Shown: positions 19,793 through 31,387, counted from the stretch's first letter. The stretch: DNA of 64,000 nucleotides from Hordeum vulgare subsp. vulgare (GCF_904849725.1 NC_058518.1:12358147-12422146); one strand, 5' to 3'. The notes: a model not told the origin generated them from the sequence alone. Program-made: numbers and translations.

Positions 19793-19871
19793 AATAATGC
19801 TACACTCACGTAGAGCTACGTGAGTTTACGTGCTGATTAGGATCGACGCTGACCTGGCCGCGCATACCGTC
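19793..19871 (+). repeat. 79-bp direct repeat flanking the MULE
   Basis: Starting CAATAATGCTACAC(T/C)CACG, this segment matches 15009-15087 with a few substitutions, so the complete MULE is bracketed by direct copies. It includes the palindrome CACGTAG-AG-CTACGTG. It marks the start of the A/B duplicated block. The copy 2 equivalents are 44283-44361 and 49067-49145. Confidence 0.75.
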
Positions 19872-21865
19872 TGGAGCGAGAAACAGAAATAATTGCGGGC
19901 ATAAAAATTATTTGTGGTGAAAAAACAAACGCAACCCCCAGGCGATAGATGTCACGCACAGATCGGTCCGACGGTCGCGCGACGCGGCGAGTAACCTGCC
20001 GCTAATTACGCAAGGGGAAAACAGAAAGGCACAGACAGATCCGTGTTTCCACATTTTAAGATCGCCGCCTTCAACTTTTGATCATCTGTACTGTTGAACG
20101 AAATTTCCACGCGTTGCCGATCACAGTGCTTGCATCGTTGGTGGCCTGCGTGGTGTGCCTGGCCTAGCTGACGACGGGGAGGATACAAGGTTCAGTCTGC
20201 TGCTACTGCTGTTGTTCGCTATATTCTGTATTCTGCGTTTAAGTCAGGAGTATTGTTCATGGTTAAATATATGTGTTGTTATTGTTTGACCATTGGTGTT
20301 AGATAGACACTACTAGTAATGCTAAGGTCGTGATGGTAATCTAGTACCCTTGCTGATTTTCATAGCTGCTCATGTGTACGTATCCTGAATTCCTGATGCT
20401 TGCTGAGCTGGTGATGGGTGGTTCTGCTTCTCGAATCCAATCTTTAATGGAGATTCCTCCCAGGATTGATGAGGAGATCTGCTAATTTTGTGATTAGTTT
20501 GACCATTCGTGTATGCAGATGCTGGTAATGCTACGGTCGTGGTGGTAATCTAGTACTCCGGTTGCACGTCGGTGGGCAGTTCGTGCAGGAGTTAAAAATC
20601 CCTGCGAGGTCGCTTGATCCGAATACGATACACTGCTTTCGTCAAATATGTGTACTGTTATCGATTTAATCGTCTTGTTATGTTCAGCATGAAGGTCACA
20701 AGTTCATGGTTAACATGCCAACATTTAGGTCACTCTGTTACAAATTTAGTTTTGATTTCGTAGAAGAGTGACTTTTTTTCATGATCATAGGAATGGATGA
20801 TGGAATAGTTGGTGTTCAAGAATCAAGTGACATGTCTATTTCAAGTGATGACGACGGCATTAAGCAACAAAATCAAAGCAACATGGAAATTGAACATGAC
20901 CATATTGAAGATCAACCAGATTCGTTACTTGGAGACCCTGAATTGGGGATGACCTTCGATACTGAGAATGAGGTGCGAGAGTACTATATCAAATATGCTA
21001 AAGCAAAAGGCTTTGGTGTGACGAGAAGAAGCTCACATAGTGATGATAATGGACAAGTAAAGTACCTTACACTTTGTTGCTCTCGGTATGGTAAGACTCA
21101 ATCGAACTCAAGAAATATGTTGAAGCCAAACCCAACAGCCGGGATAGGATGTGAAGCTAAAATTTATGTTACACGTGGTCCTGATGGGAAGCTTCATCTT
21201 TCAAAGGCGATTTTGGATCACAATCATGCATTGAGTCCACATAAATCTCGGTTATTTAGATGCAATAAGAAGTTAAATTTCCATGTCAAGCGCAGGCTTG
21301 AGCTGAATGACCGCGCCGGAATAAGAGTAAACAAGAATTTCAATTCTTTTGTTGTGGCAGCAGATGGTCATGAGAACCTAACTTTTGGTGAGAAAACTTG
21401 TCGCAATTTTCTAGAGAAAACAAGAAGGTTAAAATTTGGTAGTGGTGATGCTGAAGCGGTTCGTGACTATTTTATCAAAATGCAATCCGACAATCCAAAC
21501 TTTTTTAGTGTCATGGATGTTGATGATGAATCCCGACTTCGGAATGTTTTTTGGGATGATGCAAGAAGCAGAGCAGTGTATGAATCTTTTCATGATGTCA
21601 TTACTTTTGACACAACATACTTGGTGAACAAATATGATATGCCTTTTGCTTGTTTTGTCGGAGTGAATCATCATGGCCAATCAGTGCTGCTAGGGTGTGC
21701 TTTATTATCAAATGAAGATACTCCAACATTTGTCTGGTTATTTGAAGCATGGCTTACTTGTATGTCAAATCGCCATCCAAAAGCTATTATAACTGATCAA
21801 GCAAAAGCAATTCAGAATGGTGTGGAAGAAGTTTTCCCTGAATCTCGATATAGATGGTGCTTGTG
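19872..21865 (+). mobile_element. Truncated second MULE copy (B), unit 1
   Basis: From 19793 to 21865 the sequence repeats 15009-17081 at a constant offset of 4784 with no net indel, covering the left TIR, 5' region and first ~1085 bp of the FAR1-like ORF. Homology stops abruptly after TTGTG at 21865. The right half, including the SWIM domain and the right TIR, is missing. It lies head-to-tail after element A. Confidence 0.9.
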
Positions 21866-21869
21866 CTAG
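20781..21869 (+). pseudogene. Truncated FAR1-like gene (362 codons), unit 1
   Basis: This is open from the ATG through residue 361 of the parental protein, then one foreign codon and TAG. It keeps the FAR1 zinc-binding domain and the two Asp residues (277, 339) but lacks Glu447, the SWIM finger, the coiled coil and the downstream exons. Nine amino-acid differences from the intact copy 1 protein are visible (for example A4G, Y19S, I84S, I213K, A256V, A259D, Q356R). It cannot be a transposase. If expressed it could in principle make a DNA-binding-only protein, but no transcript evidence exists. It is more likely a dead fragment. Confidence 0.75.
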
Positions 21870-22129
21870 TTTCATCATGGATGGCCGAGTCTTAGAGCGT
21901 ACCGGTTCGGCCGTTGCTATGAAATCGGATGCATGAAATGTTGCTCACCGGAGACGAAACAGGGGTGCTGCCGGAGTTAGAGAAGAAACGCATCGAATCA
22001 AGGACGCTGCTACAGATCTGGTGGATGATTTCTGATTCAAATACTCTCAGCAGCAGGATCGGGAGGCCGCAGGATCGGGAGGCCACCACACAGCTTCCAT
22101 AGCAGCACCACATAGCAGTCTCCCATGGC

Positions 22130-22545
22130 AGCATGGGTCCATCATTGCAACCTCGCCGGAGCTTCCGACGACCGCCGCGGCGCTCCACTGCAACCTCGCC
22201 GGAGCTTCAGCTACCGACCCGGCGCTTCACTGCAACCTCGTCGGAGCTTCATTCCAACCTTGTCGGAGCTCGAACGACCGTTGGCGGTTCACTGCAGCTC
22301 CGGCGGCCCTTCAACGCAACTCTGCGCCGCGAGCTCCATGGCAACACCTCGACGTGCGCCACCAGTGAAGCTGTGCCATGCCAACGCAGCGAGCTCCATG
22401 GCAACACCTCGACGTGTGCCACCGACGGAGCTTCACTGCGCCACGCCGGCGTGGCGGGCTTCATGGCAGCATCTCGATGTGCGCCACCGGTGGAGCTTCA
22501 CTGCGCCACGCCGGTGCCACGAGCTTCATGGCAGCACCACGATGG
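22130..22545 (+). repeat. GC-rich degenerate repeats (~28 and ~58 bp), unit 1
   Basis: A first part repeats '(C/T)CACTGCAACCTCG(C/T)CGGAGCTTC' about every 30-57 bp. A second part repeats 'GAGCTCCATGGCAACACCTCGACGTG(C/T)GCCACC' about every 58 bp and grades into 'GCTTCATGGCAGCA' variants. The repeats keep several overlapping frames open on both strands (up to 199 codons), but none shows a domain. They begin about 250 bp after the truncated FAR1 copy. The origin is unknown. Confidence 0.7.
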
Positions 22546-22899
22546 CGTCCGACGAAGCGTCAATGCAGTGCTGCCACCGCGCACGGCGGTGCTCCAACGC
22601 AGTGAGACGCCGATGGGGTTGCTGTGGTGAAGCACATGGCAGGGACGGGCGGATGAACATGCGACGGCGATGCGCGTGCTTCGTCGTTTGCAGCACCGGC
22701 GGACACCATTGCATCCCCCGGTGAAGCCGCAACACCAGCGCGGCGGAGCTCCACTGCAGCCGCGGCAGCGATGCGCGGTGCTCCAATGTAGCGTCGGCAG
22801 CCCGTCGACGCGGAGGTGGCGGCGTTGCCATGGGACTCCTCTCTCGGGAGTGACGAACAGGGGTGGAGGAGGGGAAAAATGTGTGGAACAAGACGTTCG

Positions 22900-24700
22900 G
22901 GAATAGATAAGGTCATGGAGGGGAAGCGGTGGATGGTCGCAGAGGCACGTGTCAAACGCAGAGGGTGGTTTACATGTGGTGATAATCAACCAGTTTATTT
23001 TGATGCTTTTTCTTGAATCAATCGATTCTGGATCGGCTCCGGTGTCCCAGATGAACACGCTGCAAGGTAGAGGATGACAGGGTGGGACCCATAGTCAGTG
23101 GCGGAGAGCTGAGAAAGAAAAACAGAAAAAAAGGAAGTGGAGGGGTGGGTGCTCGCTGGGCTAAATGGGCCGGTCTGCTATTTCAATAATTCGCATGTGC
23201 GAGGTATAGAAATGGGCTTCGTCTGTTGTGCTTCTGTAGCCCAAGGTGAAGAGTAAACACTACGAAAACTAAATCGTGCATAGGAAAGTCTCTTGGCTAA
23301 AATAAAATATCAGTTAAATTCCTAAAATACTATAAACACACAGGAAAACACTATAGCTACATAAAAATAATGAACAATTTTTAGAGACCAAAACTAAATA
23401 AAATACACACAAAACTTTTGTAAATTATATTTTGGGGCTTTGTAAATGTTCCACAAAACATGTTAAAACTTCAGAGATAAAACCAAATAACAGTTAAAGA
23501 ATCTGCAAACAAAATATATTGAAGGAGTCATATTTCCTTCTCTCATAATATTTTATTTTTTGAATGAGAATTGTTGTCAATATTCAAAATCGAAATGAGA
23601 GAATACTCAATTACTCCACCAATATTATTATTTGAGGAAGTCATATCATCCTCTCTCATTTTTGAATTGGAAATTCCTGAACATTATAGGAGCTTCTCAT
23701 CCGATTTTTGGCAACTTCCGGGATGTTCTTCCCCTGATTAATTTTTCTGTTTTTTCTTGTCTTATGATTTTTTTCTTATATTTCGAAAATTACTTGATTT
23801 CGTCAACATTTTTAATTTTTTTGAAAATTTATGAAAACACAAAAATTACATGAATTCATGATTTTTTTTACAAATTTAAAAATATATTTGTTAACACTAT
23901 TTAATTTATGAATTTTTTAATTTAATGAACTGTATTCAAATTTATAAATATATTTTCAAATTTTTAAACAGTTTTACTAATTTGGAAAACTGTATAAATG
24001 TTTAAACATTTTTTAAATACATGAACTATTTGGAATTGTGGTACTTTTTTGAATGCTTGAAAAATTTAAAATTTATGAACTTAATGTGAATTCCTGAACA
24101 TTTTATTAATTCTTCCATATTTATCAAATTCATGTACATTTTATAAATTATGGAGAAAAATAGAATCCTCTAATATTTTATGAATCTGAAAACAGGTTTC
24201 AAATATTATAAAGAAATCTTGAGTCTGTTAACAAGTTTTTAGACTTATGAAGAAACAAGTTTTTGGGTTTAAAACTCAAGTTGTTGAGTATGAAAAAGTT
24301 ACAAAAAAGCTAACATTGGAGAAGTGCTGGCAAAACGAAAAATTTCGATGAGCTCGTTTTATAATTTGCTAGTTAAAACGAAAATCCGGGAAGAAAACTA
24401 GTTAGAGAACATAGAAGTTCCTTCATATTCAAGCGCAGAGGAAAGGAACATGTTCTTGATGCATGAATCACTTGCTGAGGATGAATTCACAAGGACCTTA
24501 GGCCTAGTACTTTTCGCTTGATTCTGGTGATTCTAGGTTTGGAAAATCAAAAGCTTAAAAGAACTCGATTTGATTGTCTAAAATCATCACACAATCGCTA
24601 GAATCGGTAGTGCAATCGAAAATCGCGTGCAAACCTTGATTCTGGCGATTCTGGGCACTTCCATAAAATAAAACGATCCAGTTTGAGACAATACACCTAT
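22900..24700. other. Noncoding AT-rich block with 'TGAACATTTT' style repeats
   Basis: After the GC-rich block the sequence turns AT-rich. From about 23680 to 24260 short degenerate units such as AATTCATGA, TTTATGAAC and CTGAACATTTT recur every 25-40 bp. I see no gene or clear transposon end. Direct similarities within it ('GATTCTGG(T/C)GATTCT' at about 24520 and 24640) are short. The copy 2 equivalent is about 52169-53969. Confidence 0.5.
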
Positions 24701-24944
24701 TTCAAACGCAAATTACAAGGGAAATGCCACCAGAGGCTAGCCGCACGAACGAAAACGAGTCGTGCGACTCCTTCCTCTTGCCCTGCATCCCCCACTCCCC
24801 GCTCATCCTCGTGGTGGGGTTCCAGGGGCGCCGCCACCCGAGTGCCCGCCCTAGCAGCTCCTCCGCCAGCCCAACGCCGACCCTCCGCCCCACTCCTCCG
24901 CTCCGCACGCTCGCCTCCAGGCCGGGAGCCGCTGCTCCGCCCCG

Positions 24945-25216
24945 TTTGGTGTTCTCAAGATGAAATGACTAATTCTCGGAGGCATACCACGGTACAAACC
25001 AGATGCCCAAAAGATGATTGTCACTTCATACATGTGTCTCCACAACTTCATTCGTGATAGCTAGCTGCATGATGAGCATTTTGATAACTTTGATAATGAT
25101 GCGTATGTGCAACCCCATTGCCATTTACAGGCACCAACGCTCTACCACCCGAAGATGATGGTACCATGGCCGCAACACGTGAGGCTATTGCTACCAGTCT
25201 TGTACCAGGAGATTAG
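24945..25216 (+). pseudogene. PIF/Harbinger transposase C-terminal remnant, unit 1
   Basis: One frame reads FGVLKMK, a TGA, then LILGGIPRYKPDAQKMIVTS, YMCLHNFIRDS, a TAG, and LHDEHFDNFDNDAYV. After a shift (possibly an intron ending TTTACAG near 25129) it continues NALPPEDDGTMAATREAIATS and ends LVPGD at TAG 25214-25216. The 'IPRY...MIV...C.CLHNFIR' block and the 'M...R..IA..L' tail are characteristic of plant Harbinger (DDE_4) transposase C-termini. Two in-frame stops and a shift make it a relic. Upstream (24724-24944) is GC-rich sequence that does not read as Harbinger, so the fragment has been joined to foreign DNA. Confidence 0.7.
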
Positions 25217-26287
25217 TCAATCTATTTGTACTGGAACTTCTTTTGTAGCAAAGAAAACGCGAAAACCTTCGTTACTGTAATATTTATCTATCTAAGATAT
25301 TCATAAATCGTATTCATGCTCATATTTTATGATAAATTGTTTGAAACATCTAAGTGTTAGCAATCCAGCATCCAATTTTTGTTCAGAGGCGTTAATGATA
25401 TTTCAACATACAACTTGCCCATAATATCAGACCACAATCTCCGACAAGAACTCGATGGCTGATTCAGGCTGATTTTGAAGGAAGATGATTGTGGTAAAGT
25501 TTCCCAAAAGCTGATCCTGGAGAATCAAAAGTTGAAAAGAACTCTGCCTTAGTGTCGTTGTGGGCTATTTGAAAGGTCATACATAAGGATATATACCAGT
25601 CGCCTCTTTTGATTTTCTTCATTTCTATCTCAATTTAATGTGTTTCCTTTAAATTTCTATGTTCCTTTGTTTTTATTATTGTTTTTATTTTTCTTCAATT
25701 TTCTTTCGTTTATTTTGCTTCTTTCTCTTTTTTTTGTATACATTGGCAAAAAATTATATGTTTAACCATTTTCAATACATGATTTATGTTTAAAAAATGC
25801 ATGTTTAATGACTTTTTTTATACACATTGTATATTTTCTGTATATGTTAGGAACATTATTTTTACAGCTTGAACATTTCTTAAGTGTATGATTAAGATCG
25901 TTTGTTACGCGATCATCATTTTTTTTATGTTTTGATGTTCCATTTTTCAATCCATGTTCTACATTATTTATATACACCAGAATATTTTTTACATGTGTAT
26001 CATTATTTAAATAGATGATTAATTTTTTCTCAAATAGTTTGTCTTTGATGACTACTTTTTCCGTACACATTATACATTTTCGTATGTGTCTCGAACAGTT
26101 CCAATTTTTTTGAAATACACGATTAAATTTTTTTGATATATGTTAAATAATTTGTTTAAAACTAGCAAAATAATCAAAGATTTACTTTTTTTGTGAGAAT
26201 CAAAGATTTACTTACAAAAATACTCCCTCTATAAACTAATATAAGAGCGTTTAGATTACTATAGGGGTTCCATGCCACCGACAAATG
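25217..26287. other. AT-rich filler with degenerate short repeats
   Basis: From about 25740 to 26160, units such as 'ATGTTTAA', 'TACACATTGTA' and 'CATGATTTATG' recur irregularly. The minus-strand open frame of about 100 codons here is Asn/Lys-rich and looks compositional. No gene is seen. The copy 2 equivalent is 54486-55555, one base shorter. Confidence 0.5.
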
Positions 26288-26697
26288 AGAGGAGCTTAGG
26301 CGATAAAATTTAGAGGTGTGGCTGGCCCAATATTATGGCAGGCCTTGGCTTGTCAAGAAGCGCTCTCACTTTCCCTTGACTTATCACTTGCAGCTATACA
26401 TATTGCTTGAGACTGTCAAGGTGTGATCAAAGATATCCATGAAAATACCGGTGGGCTACACTCTAGCATTATCAAGGAGATTCATCTTACATCTTAGCAG
26501 TTCTCTCGCTATTCCATCATCTTCAAAGGAGGAGAAACTAACGTTGAGTCACATAGCCTCGCTAGACATAATCTATGCCTTTTTTTAGATGCCATGTGTG
26601 GCTCCTTAATCCTCCAGATCTGCGTTGTATCCCTATAAACTTTTTTAATCAATAAAGTGAAGTGTGTTTAGACTAAAAATAGCTAGAGGAGCTTAGG
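26288..26697 (+). mobile_element. 5'-truncated LINE tail with 13-bp target-site duplication, unit 1
   Basis: The inserted segment 26301-26684 matches the LINE 3' end at about 28921-29290: RNase H-like coding remnant, then TTTTTTAATCAATAAA and a short AT-rich tail. It is flanked by perfect 13-bp direct repeats AGAGGAGCTTAGG at 26288-26300 and 26685-26697. Severe 5' truncation, 3' end retention and a 13-bp duplication are the signature of LINE target-primed insertion. Its coding part carries several stops. Confidence 0.8.
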
Positions 26698-27871
26698 TGT
26701 TTTTTAGAAAAGGAGGATGAGCCCCGACTTGTGCATCTGGAAGATGCATGCAGTTATTTTATTAACTATTCATAAAGACCTTACAAAACAATACATCAAT
26801 ATATCTGAAGCCGTCATCTTGGCAACATCTATCGCTACTCCTATCCAATGATGAAGGGGTGCCGAATGTCCGAACTGAATACTAAATAGACATCACACCA
26901 AAGTCTCACATCTAAAGCTGGATGCCCCGATCAAGCCACATACCGGGTCTAGGGCACAAATCGGTTTGATGCACTCTCATAGGTCGTGGTCGTCGTCTTT
27001 CATCATCCATCTTCAGAGCACGTACTGACACATTGACCTTGCCAAGCCTGCCATCGATGCCCTCGCGGCGCTAGACAATGCCTCCACCGTACGCGCATTC
27101 ATCATCATCCATCCGTCATTGAGACTTTGATGCGCCTCGCCGCCGAGACTCTACGACGTTGATGTGTCACAGGGAACATCGCTGCATCGTAGATGCCGTC
27201 CACTGGTCCCTCGAGCCTATGTACACCTCCAAGAATGACACCCTTAAGAGGGGTACGACACATGAGTAGCGAATAGAGGGTCTAAAGCTTGTCTCCAATG
27301 ATGCCTTCAAGAAGGGGATGACGTAGAAAGACGCCGCCATCGCCGACCTTGGCAACGTCCCAAGAGTAGGGTTTTCACCCGGATCCTCTTGAGGACCCTC
27401 CATCCAACATCGTGTGCATGGAACCGCTACCAATCATCGTCGCCACGCATGAAGGTCGTACCAGTCGGATCGGATCTGACAGGAGACCAGGCCCACCACA
27501 CCCCCGCCACCGGGATCAGATTTGATCTAACCCACCGCCGCTGCGGGTACGCAACCAATGTACAACGGGCTGACTCCACCGCATAGTCCCGATGAGGCCG
27601 CCGCCACCGTGATCTGCCACCGCTGAGCTGTCGATCCCCGCGCCCGCTTGACTCCGCCTCCTGTCGAGACCGCCCCGCACCAGCCCTTCAAGGCGGAAAG
27701 AACGGGATCCTGCCTCCGACTACCGTAAGGGGCTTGCATCGGCCGCCCCGACCGACGACGAGGTTGGCGGAATGTGGTGAGGAGGCTAGGGGAAGGAGAT
27801 CCCCGCCGCCGCCCGAGTTGCCCGTGGGAGGGGGGCGCGGGGCTGGGAGTTGTGAGATTAGTCCTCTCACG
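26698..27871 (-). mobile_element. Reverse-strand retroposon-like segment, unit 1
   Basis: On the minus strand this runs from a GC-rich start (about 27871, CAACTCCCAGCCCCGC) through low-complexity GC-rich sequence to an AT-richer end with 'GGGGCTCATCCTCCTTTTCTAAAAAAC' at about 26698. The polarity and the A-run end suggest a retroposon inserted in the antisense direction. It separates the short LINE tail from the longer LINE relic. No coding domain was recognised and no target-site duplication was confirmed. From memory the A-run end resembles a repeat common in wheat transcripts. The copy 2 equivalent is 55966-57139. Confidence 0.4.
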
Positions 27872-29262
27872 CTTGAGTGCCTAACAAAAATGATACATAA
27901 GTACTGGAGAGGAGTGATTCACAGGAAACGACGAACTCACTTGGTGTCATGGGACATCATGCTTAGGCCCAAATCATATGGAAAATTGGACTCCAAGATA
28001 TGAAACCGTTTACTTTGTGGGCAAGCCCGGTCTGGCCCGGAAATTTCGGACTGAGTTTGGGTTGGTATGGCCGGGCCAGGTTTCTCATGGCCAAGTCTAT
28101 CCTTAATAGATTCTTGATAGACGTTGGCAATGCGTCCTCGACATGGCAAACTATTGTATATGGGCTTGAGCTGCTAAAGTAAGATCATTTGAAGGATCGG
28201 AAACGGTTCCCAAGTTCGAATATGGCATGATCCTTGGATCCTTCGTGACCACTCATGACGCCGATAACTGCAAAGCGACGGTGCCAACAAGTGGGTCGCT
28301 GATGTTCTCAACCCCCGATGGCACGCCCTACTCCAGCTGCACTTTTATCAGCCAGACATCGAGAGTATTCTACAGATTAAGACGTCCAACAAACTTGAAG
28401 CGGACTTCCTTGCATGGCATCCCAAGTTCCCGCTAAACGAGTGTGCTTCTCCAACATGGATTTTGTTTACGGGGTGTTTCGTTTCAAGGGACTAGACTTT
28501 TTTTTTTAGTCCCAGGGACTAAAGAAAAAAGTTCCTTCAGTAAAGTCTTTTTTTAGTTCCTTAAATAAAAGTCCCTCCTGTTTGATTACATAGGAACTAA
28601 AAGAATTTTTTTTTATTCTAGTCTCTGTAAACAAACAAGGCCTTAACTGTATCCATGCACAATTCAAATCATGGCCTCCCATCACGCCTGGTTTCAAATT
28701 GAGTAGGCCCACCTAGCCATCCAATGTATCCCACAGTCACATGATATTCTCTCGCCCGTATATGAAATCATATTTCAACAGCTGTGGGATCGGGTCTTAT
28801 AGATTCTTCTTTTACTAGGCCATGTAGTACCATGTGCTTTAGATTCTTGTCACCCGCACTGCAACCCACCATTTGTAAGGTGGCATGAGAAACCGCTATT
28901 TTTATGCTATGTTTAACCATGGTGTGGCTGACCCAATATTATCGGAGGCTTTGGCTTGTCAAGAAGCGCTCTCACTTGTCCTTAACTTATCACTTGCAGA
29001 TATACAGATAGCTTCAGACTGTCAAGGTGTGACCAAAGATATCCATGAAAATACAGGTGGGCTACACTCTAGCATTATTAAGGAGATTAATCTTACGTCT
29101 TAGCAGTTCTCTCGCTGTTCCATCATCTTTGAAAGAGGAGAAACTAATCTGGAGTCACATAGCCTTGCTACGCATAGTCTATGCCTTTTTTCAGGACGCC
29201 ATGTGTGGCTCCTTAATCCTTCAGATCTACATTGTATCCCTATGAACTTTTTTAATCAATAA
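27872..29262 (+). pseudogene. LINE reverse transcriptase C-terminus and RNase H relic, unit 1
   Basis: The first part reads LTKMIHKYWRGVIHRKRRTH then LVSWDIMLRPKSYG, matching the usual 'W..C.PK..GGLG' region after the reverse transcriptase of plant LINEs. Further down, in other frames, come TWQTIVYGLELLK, RIGNGSQVRIWHDPW and ILQIKTSNKLEADFLAWHPK, the segment before the zinc-binding domain. A MITE interrupts at 28470-28642. From 28885 an RNase H-like (RVT_3) segment reads EALACQEALSLVLNLSLADI with ASDCQ, a TAG at 29101-29103, and then in the same frame QFSRCSIIFERGETNLESHS, ending with TAA at 29260-29262. Multiple frameshifts show it is dead. The 5' two thirds of the LINE are absent. Confidence 0.75.
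28470..28642. mobile_element. Tourist-like MITE nested in the LINE, unit 1
   Basis: This 173-bp segment has imperfect terminal inverted repeats. The left end reads CGGGGTGTTTCGTTTCAAGGGACTAGA; the reverse complement of the right end reads GGCCTTGTTTGTTTACAGAGACTAGA. Internal AGTCCC/GGGACT palindromes add hairpin structure. TTA stands on both sides (28467-28469 and 28643-28645), the target-site duplication of PIF/Harbinger (Tourist) MITEs. It has no coding capacity. It splits LINE coding sequence, so it inserted after the LINE. Confidence 0.65.
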
Positions 29263-30066
29263 AATGGAGTGTGTTTAGAATACAAATAAAGTTCTACCTA
29301 AAAGGGAGTTAAAATGAGGCACCCTGTATCAGAAACTACCATCTCTAAATTACATAACTAGGTACTTTTTCCTCTCCGCCTCTTGAACTTTCCCGTAGGC
29401 AAGTACGAGCTTGTAGTGTGGGCGTGGGCAGGTCGCGAGATACCGATTTGATTATATTCATTCCATATAGCGTTGTGATAACTGAGAACTCCTTATTTTG
29501 GTGGGCCATGTGAGTGTCTACACAATGCTTATTTGTATACATATTATTGCACATACAAACTTGTTATAACAATGTTGTATAATGCATGTGTAGGATGGTT
29601 TTGGACTGAGGAAGCAATTTTTGGTGCATATTTTAAAGTATGAAGAGAATGAAGCTAAAAACAATATCCCATCCATTGAACGAAGCATCATAGATCGCAT
29701 GTATAGATGGACCTTCATTGCTTCAAAAGATGGACCTTCAAGACATGCTTATTTCTGATTTTTAAAATATACTTTTGTGACCATTATAATACAATTTGTG
29801 TGTGAACATGAATTTTATGCGGAGACATGTTTATGGACCGCGTGTTACACACGTTCTCATTTAGTTGGGAATCACACACGTTTAAATGGCTCGGTGAAAA
29901 AACTCATTAAATAAAAATCAGATTCAAAATAGATGTTTTTACTATAGATTATGATACGTGTGTTGGATCCCAAATATGTCACACTTTAAAAAAATATTTT
30001 GTAGCCATCTGAATTTTTTGATAAAAATATTTTACTATGATGCCATGCGAACTCATTTTATTTAAG

Positions 30067-30094
30067 ACGTGCGTTGCACGTGCATGATTACTAG
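30067..30094 (+). mobile_element. Helitron-type 3' terminus, copy 2
   Basis: The hairpin and CTAG terminus are identical to those at 770-797. Here the sequence upstream is visible (the end of copy 1, a LINE tail), but no clear Helitron 5' end stands out in it. Confidence 0.55.
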
Positions 30095-30796
30095 TCCTAT
30101 TAAATGATGAAATATTCTCCATGGTTACGGTGCAATCATAAGCAAGGGACATCCGCTAAGAAACAACCTTATACCCTAAGATCCTACTCTAGGATGTGAC
30201 CGACTCCACCGTCATAACGTTATAGCTGGAAAGTCTCGTTTCGGACAAATCGGAGGAAATATTTTTAAGAATTAGGGTATACATGTGTTTTGGGTGTTCC
30301 TAGGGGTTACCTTCACACAATCAAGCAAAAAGTTTCACTTTGCTGCCCCTTTCTGACGCCAGAATCTTTGTAAGAGCTAGGGCATTTTGTCTTTTGAAAC
30401 AATTAATTAAAAAGTGCAAAATTAATTATGCAACTTCCTATCAAAATTATACTATATTGTTATGCATTTCGTTTATTTTCCAATTGGTTATTCATTTTAC
30501 AATGGAGTAATGGCCACTGAGGAGCGGGACAAAGCTGTTCTTGGTTTCAAGGGATGGTAAGGGTGGGGCTTCACCCAGCAATAATTGATCTATGGCCAAG
30601 CCAAGTTTACTAGAGATGCAAGGTAACTAGTATGAGCTCTAGTAAAATTTTGATATCAAGGGGAATTGTAAAAGGCATTAAAAGAGGGTTTTTACCAAAT
30701 CACGAGAAGGTGTTTGATGCTGTTTTGGGAAAGTAAAAGGGTTCTTCTTGTCTTGAGATTTAACAGGATCAAAGGGTAGATGGAAATGAGGTTGAT

Positions 30797-31387
30797 CGCC
30801 CATTTTGGGATTATATGATGAAAGTTGCCAATGTAAACTTTCTAAACCCTAGAAATGGGCAGGAATAGATTTTCCTAGATCTGGTTATGCAAATCTATTC
30901 CCCTAATGCACCATTTGGTGTGGTGGCATTACTTCAGGAATAGAGTGTGTCCAAAATGTTTGCAACCAATTGAGGAAACTTGACAATGCAAAATTTCTTA
31001 ATTCTAGCTAGAAATCAACATAAATGGGTTTGGGAGGATTTGGACAAGTGGATCTATTCTCCATGATGCACCACTTGGTGTGGACACATTATTAGGTGAT
31101 TAGAACATGTCCACAATGTTTGAGAATAATTGGAGAAACTTGGCAATGTAAACTTGTCCAAGTTTCGACCTGGACACAGATGGTTTTGGAGTATGTTTGT
31201 GAATCATATTAATTTGGATTGAGACGAAACTTGGCAAGGTCATCATATATATCATGTGTGACTTACTAGAATTTTCTTGGAATTATTTAAGAATATTTCT
31301 TATAGAAATATTTTAAATACTTCAAATGAACAGAAATGGTTTTGGAGGGATTTGTACAATATTTTGTAACATACTGATAAAGAACTA
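30797..31387 (+). repeat. Degenerate ~155-bp tandem repeats, copy 2
   Basis: This is the copy 2 equivalent of the array at 1500-2090. Two private substitutions lie in it, at 31035 (A for G) and 31055 (T for C). Confidence 0.5.

Larger units (their letters stand above)
1..29297 (+). repeat. 29.3-kb tandem unit, copy 1
   Basis: The sequence from base 1 recurs in direct orientation at 29298 and again at 58565. The offset to copy 2 starts at 29297 and drifts to 29267 by the end through small indels: a 5-bp deletion near 11150, an (AT)n change of 12 bp near 13510, another 5-bp change near 21995, and single-base homopolymer changes. Every gene and transposon relic in this unit is found in the same order and orientation in copy 2. 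The left edge is simply the window start, so the true duplication boundary is unknown. Confidence 0.97.

Noticed and set aside
22125..23058. Several overlapping open frames of 120-199 codons on both strands
   Set aside because: They come from GC-rich degenerate repeats; opposite-strand frames are equally long, composition is Arg/Pro/Ala/His-rich, and no motif is seen.
25762..26070. 102-codon minus-strand frame rich in Asn and Lys
   Set aside because: It is explained by AT-rich short repeats; amino-acid composition is a direct result of base composition.
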